From Tenacibaculum sp. (GTDB lineage: Bacteria > Bacteroidota > Bacteroidia > Flavobacteriales > Flavobacteriaceae), in contig JAHDDQ010000003.1 of assembly GCA_020629275.1 (NCBI GenBank), positions 1 through 64,000 on the forward strand: 64,000 bases of DNA, written 5' to 3'. This document shows, piece after piece, positions 57,962-64,000 of this stretch (positions within the stretch are counted from its first letter, which is position 1; each line of letters opens with the position of its first letter). The notes beneath the pieces are model-generated. The model saw nothing but the letters and a program-made list of their open reading frames with translations. It had not been told where the DNA came from and did not search any database. A program made the position numbers and the translations under genes.

Positions 57962-59035
57962 ATGACTTTACTCATTATCTACGTAGTATTATCGATTTCC
58001 TTCTCCTTTCTATGCTCAATCTTAGAAGCTGTCTTACTAAGTATAACTCCTACATTCATAAATGTTAAGAAGAAAGAAGGAAAAGCCTATGCTAAAGACT
58101 TAGAAGAATTAAAAAAAGACGTTGACAAACCTTTAATAGCTATACTTACTTTAAATACCATAGCCCATACAGTTGGGGCTATCTTAGTTGGAGTTCAGGC
58201 TGAAAAACTTCCTTATAAGTTTGAAATCTTAGGAATAAACACAGTAGGTTGGGTTTCTGCTATTATGACTTTTCTAATTTTAGTAGTGTCTGAAATTATT
58301 CCTAAAACCATTGGGGCTACTTACTGGAAAAGCCTAGGTAATTTTACAGCTAAAACTTTAAATGGTCTTATTTTTCCTTTAAAATGGACAGGTATTTTAT
58401 GGGTGTTACAATTAACCACAAAAATTATTGGTGGTAAAGGTGCACACGGTTCTAGTGTTTTAAGTAGAGAAGATTTCTCTACTATGACTGAAATAGCGGA
58501 AAAAGAGGGTGTTTTTCAAAAAAATGAAAGTAAGGTTATAAAAAACATGCTGAATTTTAAGAAAATTACAACAAGGCATGTTATGACACCTAGAACAGTT
58601 TTAAAAATAGCTGATGCTTCGCAGACTATACAAGAGTTTTTCGATGAAAATGCAAATCTTCGCTTTTCTCGTATTCCTTTGTATGCAGAGAACCAAGATA
58701 ATATTAATGGATATTTCTTAAAAGATCAGCTCTTAGAAGCTATAATAAGAGGTAAAGGAAATGAAAAACTAGCTTCAATTAAACGTGACATTATTGTTAC
58801 AAGTAGAGATCTACCAATTCCTGATTTATTTGATCAATTTATAGCACAAAGAGAACATGTCGCTTTGGTTGTAGATGAATACGGATCGGTAAGTGGTTTA
58901 GTTACTCAAGAAGATGTTATTGAAACATTGTTAGGTTTAGAAATTATGGATGAAAGTGACAATGTCGCTGACCTACAAATTTTAGCAAGGCGAAGTTGGG
59001 AACAGCGTGCCAAGCGTTTAGGAATCATAGAATAA
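57962..59035 (+). CDS. CNNM/hemolysin C-like transporter-associated protein with CBS domains
   Basis: 357 aa; N-terminal CNNM TM domain, VMTPRTVLKIADASQTIQEFFDENANLRFSRIPLY, VALVVDEYGSVSGLVTQEDVIETLLG. Confidence 0.9.
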   Translation: MTLLIIYVVLSISFSFLCSILEAVLLSITPTFINVKKKEGKAYAKDLEELKKDVDKPLIAILTLNTIAHTVGAILVGVQAEKLPYKFEILGINTVGWVSAIMTFLILVVSEIIPKTIGATYWKSLGNFTAKTLNGLIFPLKWTGILWVLQLTTKIIGGKGAHGSSVLSREDFSTMTEIAEKEGVFQKNESKVIKNMLNFKKITTRHVMTPRTVLKIADASQTIQEFFDENANLRFSRIPLYAENQDNINGYFLKDQLLEAIIRGKGNEKLASIKRDIIVTSRDLPIPDLFDQFIAQREHVALVVDEYGSVSGLVTQEDVIETLLGLEIMDESDNVADLQILARRSWEQRAKRLGIIE

Positions 59036-59056
59036 CTCATTAAATATATATCACTT

Positions 59057-59092
59057 AAAAACACCTAGATAGCAAACTATCTAGGTGTTTTT
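59057..59092. terminator. hairpin with 16-bp perfect arms
   Basis: AAAAACACCTAGATAG-caaa-CTATCTAGGTGTTTTT. Confidence 0.9.
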
Positions 59093-59301
59093 AATTTACA
59101 GTGTTTTCCGCTTTAATTAACACTGTTTCTAAGTCTATTTATAATTTTAAAGCTACCTTTTATTGATTTATTATTTTAAAAGCTAAGAAGTCTTATTTTA
59201 AACCTTATTAAATAATCTCTTATGCTATAAACCTACTTGTTTCTTTACGTATAAAAAAACCAGAGAAAATTCTCTGGCTCTTTTATATTTAGCTTGGTTT
59301 A

Positions 59302-62226
59302 TTATTGATTTATAACCCATGATATATAATATAGTTGTCCTATTTGTCCCGCCCCCGGTGCTACATAATAATCTTTTCCGAATAAATTTGTTCCACCAAC
59401 TTTAATTCTAGATTTAATTGAAGGAATAGTATAATTTAATTGAGCATCAATTACCGTTCTAGCATCAACTTCTCCTTTTACGAATGTTGATACCCATCTA
59501 TATTTATCTTGCCATCTAGCATCAATATTAAATCCAAAGTTTTTGATTAACTTTTCGTTACCGAATTGTACCTTTACAGTATGTTTTGGTGAGTTGAAGT
59601 TTGGCTCAAAAAATCCGTTATCCTTATCTTCATATTCAAAATCAATAAAGTTATAGTTTAAACCTAAGTCAAAATTTCTAAACAACTTAGTATGCATATC
59701 TAAACCAAAACCATACGAATCTATAATAGATTTTGCATTTGTAACAATATTAAATTCGCTCACGCCTGAGACAAATTGAAGATTAGGTACTCTAACTCCA
59801 TTAAATATAGCGTCATTAAAAGAAATAGCCGCAGCTTGATCTAAAACAACAATATTATCTTGGACATTACTTAAAAAATCGGTTGGACTAGTTGCAGGAT
59901 TTGTTAAATCAGCTATCTCTTGATCTGTTAATCTTGTATTTCCGTTTGGAAAAACTTTACCAGCGTTTGGTATAACAATATCTTGTATAAATATAAAGTC
60001 ATTATGTCTACTATAAAAACCGTTAAAATCTAAATATAGATTTGTACTATTATTTAAACGTAATATACCTCTATATCCTAATTCTATTGTCTTTACAACC
60101 TCAGGCACTACAGATTTATAGTCAGATTTAATGTATTGACGATCTGCAATATCATCAGTATAATAAGCTTTGGTTAAAAGCGCATTATCTAAAACTTCAC
60201 TTCCGTTTATAGTTCTAAAATTTTCAACCCATCCTGTAGAAGCATCAAACCCATAAAATCTAACATCTTCATAAGATACTCTGTCTAAATTTTCTCTAAT
60301 AGTACCTAAATTAGTTTTAACTCCTGATTGAGAAAACAAGTATTGCTCTTGAAGAGTTGGATTACGGAAACCTGTTTGATACGATGCTCTTAGCACATGA
60401 TTTTTATCTTCTCCTAAAGAATAATTAATAGCTACACGAGGAGAGTAATTCGCATCAAAGTTTTGAGATTTATCATAACGAATAGACCCAGTAAATTTTA
60501 ACCTATCATTAAGCATGTTTTTTTGAAGCTGCGTATAAAAACCGTATTCATATAAATTTATTTTTTCCTGCCCATCATTAAAAAGTGTCCCTTTGGAGTT
60601 AGGGTTATACTTTCTATAAGATCCTCCAACTTGAAAATCTGCCCAATCATTTAAAAGAGATTTAAAATTATAATTTCCATCAGTGTGAATATAATTACTT
60701 CTTTCAAAAATAGCACTACCACCTTTAGTTATCAAAGTACTAGATGACTGACCTAAGGCTCTAATAAATTCAGGAGAACCTGGTACATAAGCATTTCTAA
60801 AAGCAAAATTCCTAGCGTCTTGAATCGATGTTCCTTCATCATAAAATTTCTGATAAAAGTCAAAAGCATAACTATCATAAAAAACTCCTGCATCATTAAG
60901 AATATTATCTGCAGTCTTAGTTAAATCAAAACTGTTTCCAGAATCATTAGCAGTTAAATATCCTCTTATATAAAAATTATCTCCTTTTACTTCTAACCTA
61001 TGTTGACCAATGTAATAATTTTTCTGTACTAGTCTAGTATCATTACCTTGAAATAAATTATCTCTTAATGATAATCTTGAAGTTAGTTGAAGCTCTAATG
61101 ACTCATCACTAAAAGGTCTGTAATGTAGTGAACCCGAAAATCTAACATTTTTAGATGTAAAATCTCCTCCTATAAGTTGTCTCTCAGTATATCCTTGTCT
61201 TCTTGACAATAAGCTCCTAGGTAAATTCAAACCAAGATAATCAGTAAAAGCTAAACTATAAAAATTTTCGTCACCATAAACATTAACACCATCATATTGA
61301 GGGGTTGATGCCATACCTCCATCTATTAATTCATTTGTGTCTACCTCTTTATTTCTATAATCGGCTGCTGACCATTCTTTAACTTCAAAATATGACGCAT
61401 TTACTTTTGCGGCAAATTTATCATTAAACTTATATCCCATTCTAATTGCAACATCTGCAAAAGGATTATTACCTGCTTCGTCTTGACTTGTAAAACCACT
61501 TTTAAACATGGTTGTTATGCCAGTATAATCAAATGGGTTTTTAGTATTCATAAGCATAATACCATTATATGAATTTGCCCCATATAAAGCAGAAGAGGCA
61601 CCCGGTAATATTTCTACACTTAAAATATCTAATTCAGATACTCCTGAAAAGTTACCAGTACTATAACTTAATGCTTGCGCTGCCGAATCCATACCATCAA
61701 CTAATTGTACAAATCTAGTATTCGTAAAATCTGCAAAACCTCTAGAATTTATAGACTTAAACCCATAACTCACTTCTCTTGAATCAATACCTTTTAAATT
61801 AGTTAAACCATCGTAAAAAGAACTTGAAGCAGTTCTTCTAATATCATCTGCACCAAATCTTTCAATTGTTACTGGCGATTCAATAATTCTTTCAGGAACT
61901 CTAGATGCTGAAATTACTATTTGATCTAATAATAAGCTTTCTTTAAGAATAACATTTAAATTTTGTCCTTCCTCAACAATCTCTACATATTCTGTTTGAT
62001 GACCGAATGCAGAAATAGTAATTGTTTGTGGCAAATCTTTACTTACAGTGATTGTAAACTCACCATCTGTATTTGAAGTAATTATTTCTGAACTACTTGT
62101 AATTTTAGCGTTATAGAATGGCTCTAAGTATTCATTGTATACCACACCGCTTATTTTCACTTGTGCGAATGCTTGGAAAGCACACAAGATAAAAACAACC
62201 GTTACTAATTGTTTATTAAACATCAT
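59302..62226 (-). CDS. TonB-dependent receptor with N-terminal carboxypeptidase-regulatory-like domain
   Basis: 974 aa; KISGVVYNEYLEPFYNAKI, plug VERFGADDIRRTASSSFYDGL, LPGASSALYGANSYNGIM. Confidence 0.93.
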   Translation of the reverse strand: MMFNKQLVTVVFILCAFQAFAQVKISGVVYNEYLEPFYNAKITSSSEIITSNTDGEFTITVSKDLPQTITISAFGHQTEYVEIVEEGQNLNVILKESLLLDQIVISASRVPERIIESPVTIERFGADDIRRTASSSFYDGLTNLKGIDSREVSYGFKSINSRGFADFTNTRFVQLVDGMDSAAQALSYSTGNFSGVSELDILSVEILPGASSALYGANSYNGIMLMNTKNPFDYTGITTMFKSGFTSQDEAGNNPFADVAIRMGYKFNDKFAAKVNASYFEVKEWSAADYRNKEVDTNELIDGGMASTPQYDGVNVYGDENFYSLAFTDYLGLNLPRSLLSRRQGYTERQLIGGDFTSKNVRFSGSLHYRPFSDESLELQLTSRLSLRDNLFQGNDTRLVQKNYYIGQHRLEVKGDNFYIRGYLTANDSGNSFDLTKTADNILNDAGVFYDSYAFDFYQKFYDEGTSIQDARNFAFRNAYVPGSPEFIRALGQSSSTLITKGGSAIFERSNYIHTDGNYNFKSLLNDWADFQVGGSYRKYNPNSKGTLFNDGQEKINLYEYGFYTQLQKNMLNDRLKFTGSIRYDKSQNFDANYSPRVAINYSLGEDKNHVLRASYQTGFRNPTLQEQYLFSQSGVKTNLGTIRENLDRVSYEDVRFYGFDASTGWVENFRTINGSEVLDNALLTKAYYTDDIADRQYIKSDYKSVVPEVVKTIELGYRGILRLNNSTNLYLDFNGFYSRHNDFIFIQDIVIPNAGKVFPNGNTRLTDQEIADLTNPATSPTDFLSNVQDNIVVLDQAAAISFNDAIFNGVRVPNLQFVSGVSEFNIVTNAKSIIDSYGFGLDMHTKLFRNFDLGLNYNFIDFEYEDKDNGFFEPNFNSPKHTVKVQFGNEKLIKNFGFNIDARWQDKYRWVSTFVKGEVDARTVIDAQLNYTIPSIKSRIKVGGTNLFGKDYYVAPGAGQIGQLYYISWVINQ

Positions 62227-62261
62227 AAATTAATTTTGGGATTATTTCGAATTGTAATTTA

Positions 62262-62996
62262 TTATTCTGCTAATGAAAAGTTTATTGGAAAACCATATTT
62301 AACAGCAACTCTCTTACCATCTTTCTTTGCTGGTTTAAATCTTGAAAGTTTTGTTACTACTCTTTTAGCTTCTTCATTTAATATTTCAGCATTGTCTGGT
62401 CCTAGTGTTTTGATATTTCTAACGTCTCCATTTTTATCAATAACAAAACGTACCCACACTTCTCCTTGTATCATATTTCTTACTGCCTCACTAGGATAGC
62501 TGAAATGTTTTTGTATGTGCTTAACCATATTTTCGTTAAAACAATCAAACATGTCTCCGTCTTTAACACTTTTACATTCATCAAAAGAAGGTACTCTATC
62601 AACGCTATTAAAACGTTCTGCTTTTCTAACTTCTTCTTTCGAAAGGCTATTTGTTAATGAAGCTATATCTGTAGCCGCAGATTTTTTCTTTATGCTAAGT
62701 TTATTTGAGATCTCTGAAGTTTTTGCTACTTCAGATAAACCTGAGGTACTTAACGAGTTTGCTGTTGAAGCTATCTCTTTCTTTCTCTTTTTTAAGAATC
62801 TTTTTCTAGGTGCAGAAACTCGAACCTTTATTTGTCTAACTTTTTTATTCTTTGCTCCTTTTAAAGGCTCAATAGAACATTTAGTTATACTATTTAAATC
62901 ATCTAAAGGCTCTTCTGGTGTTTCACAAACCTTTTGAGAGAATCCTTCTACTAAGCTAAATGCTACTAACAATAGCAATACAACATTTTTTTTCAT
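62262..62996 (-). CDS. TonB C-terminal-domain protein
   Basis: 244 aa; GEVWVRFVIDKNGDVRNIKTLGPDNAEILNEEAKRVVTKLSRFKPAKKDGKRVAVKYGFPINF. Confidence 0.85.
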   Translation of the reverse strand: MKKNVVLLLLVAFSLVEGFSQKVCETPEEPLDDLNSITKCSIEPLKGAKNKKVRQIKVRVSAPRKRFLKKRKKEIASTANSLSTSGLSEVAKTSEISNKLSIKKKSAATDIASLTNSLSKEEVRKAERFNSVDRVPSFDECKSVKDGDMFDCFNENMVKHIQKHFSYPSEAVRNMIQGEVWVRFVIDKNGDVRNIKTLGPDNAEILNEEAKRVVTKLSRFKPAKKDGKRVAVKYGFPINFSLAE

Positions 62997-63099
62997 AAGT
63001 ATATTATTACTTTTTTAAGTTAAGTAGTTTTTAGTATATACGTTTTAAATCGAGCGCAAAGCTAATCAAAAAACTTGAATTAACGTATTTTTTTATGTA

Positions 63100-63999
63100 T
63101 TAATTGTTTATCGTCCAAGAAACATAGTACTGAGAACCTATGGTTCCTGCTTCTGGCACGCTAATGTATTCTTTTCCTGTAATATTTGTTCCTCCTACTT
63201 TAATCACCAATTTAGTAGACGGAATTGTATAATTCATTTGAGCATCAACAACAAATCTATCTTCTACAATTCTATCTAGGAAACGAGATTGATACAAAAA
63301 TTCATCTTGCCATCTTGTATTGACAGCAAAACCAAAGTTTTTAAACAGCCTGTCGTGACCAAATTGTAGCTTTACAGAATGCTTTGGTGTATTAAACCCT
63401 GGCTTAAATGTAAAATCATCTACATTATCAAAAGTAAAATCTGAAAAAGCATAACTTGCACCTAAGTCAAAATTTCCTAAAACTTTAGTATTGAATCCTG
63501 CTGAAAAACCATAAGCTTGAATCTCTGATTTACTGTTGGTATTGATAATATATCTTTGAAAGTCGTTTAAAAATATCGCTTGTGCTGACCCCGAAGCTGG
63601 GTTATCTACTGAACCGTAAAACGGAACTACTACTTCAGTAGAAGTAATAAAATCTTCATGAATATTGAAAAAGCCTACTAAGTCAAACTCAAAAAGACTT
63701 CCTATGTCTACAGCTCCTCGATATCCTAGCTCAAATGATTTTACTGTCTCTGGTTTTACTAACTCTGCAGTAGACTGTCTCGATAGATTAGGGTTTGACT
63801 GAAATATTGTTGTGGGATCTGTTACTCCATTAATTGCATTTGTTCTGAAATCACTTTGAAAAGCTTCTACAGATTCAGCTGTATATGAGTTATTAAATGC
63901 TGATTCTCCAGATAATACAGCTTGCTGCCCCGCTATAGAAACGTAACCTCTAACAATAACCTCACGGGATAAGTTCTCTGCTACTGATCCTAATAACAC
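63100..63999 (-). CDS. TonB-dependent receptor, C-terminal part (runs off the window edge)
   Basis: Barrel C-terminus paralogous to 59302-62226 (KTFELGYRG/KSFELGYRG, TNITGKEY). Confidence 0.9.
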   Translation of the reverse strand: MLLGSVAENLSREVIVRGYVSIAGQQAVLSGESAFNNSYTAESVEAFQSDFRTNAINGVTDPTTIFQSNPNLSRQSTAELVKPETVKSFELGYRGAVDIGSLFEFDLVGFFNIHEDFITSTEVVVPFYGSVDNPASGSAQAIFLNDFQRYIINTNSKSEIQAYGFSAGFNTKVLGNFDLGASYAFSDFTFDNVDDFTFKPGFNTPKHSVKLQFGHDRLFKNFGFAVNTRWQDEFLYQSRFLDRIVEDRFVVDAQMNYTIPSTKLVIKVGGTNITGKEYISVPEAGTIGSQYYVSWTINN

Positions 64000-64000
64000 A

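Noticed and set aside
62515-62937. 140-aa plus-strand ORF antisense to the TonB-domain gene
   Set aside because: Antisense shadow ORF with low-complexity F/S/L content.
1-64000. tRNA/rRNA genes
   Set aside because: No cloverleaf-like or rRNA-like sequence recognised by eye; would need tRNAscan-SE/barrnap to exclude.

Overview
AT-rich chromosome segment from a Bacteroidota bacterium. Gene content and TAnnTTTG-type promoters look like Flavobacteriaceae, possibly Tenacibaculum-like; that assignment is an inference. The left ~24 kb is an accessory RHS/YD-repeat polymorphic-toxin locus on the minus strand. The rest is mostly housekeeping: aspS, DUF2339/DUF3999, ThiF-like, ClC channel, glsA, purF, PfkB kinase, SufE/SufT-like/DUF2480, DUF3078, CNNM-like, and TonB receptors with TonB-like proteins. 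It also holds one unusual operon: a 2OG-Fe dioxygenase, an SF1 helicase, an AAA+/TerB-like protein, an ABC transporter with an OmpA-fused sensor, and coiled-coil membrane proteins. The strongest signal is a 7,485-bp unit present twice in direct tandem (3408-10903 and 10893-18388). Every junction is the same 11-bp core GCATCGTAGGT (3408-3418, 10893-10903, 18378-18388), which lies inside the YD-repeat coding sequence (Thr-Tyr-Asp-Ala). Each unit carries the last third of an RHS protein with a DUF6973-like tip, a lipoprotein that may be its immunity protein, an XRE regulator, a P-loop ATPase, two tyrosine recombinases (one lacking the first catalytic Arg), a ~1.4-kb structured intergenic region, and a new ATG leader reading in frame into the core. 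I interpret it as an integrative element that inserts into an rhs gene in frame, swaps the toxin tip, and leaves the previous tip and immunity genes downstream as a re-started orphan. Remnants of older tip/immunity genes lie further out. No searches were run; family names come from reading motifs.
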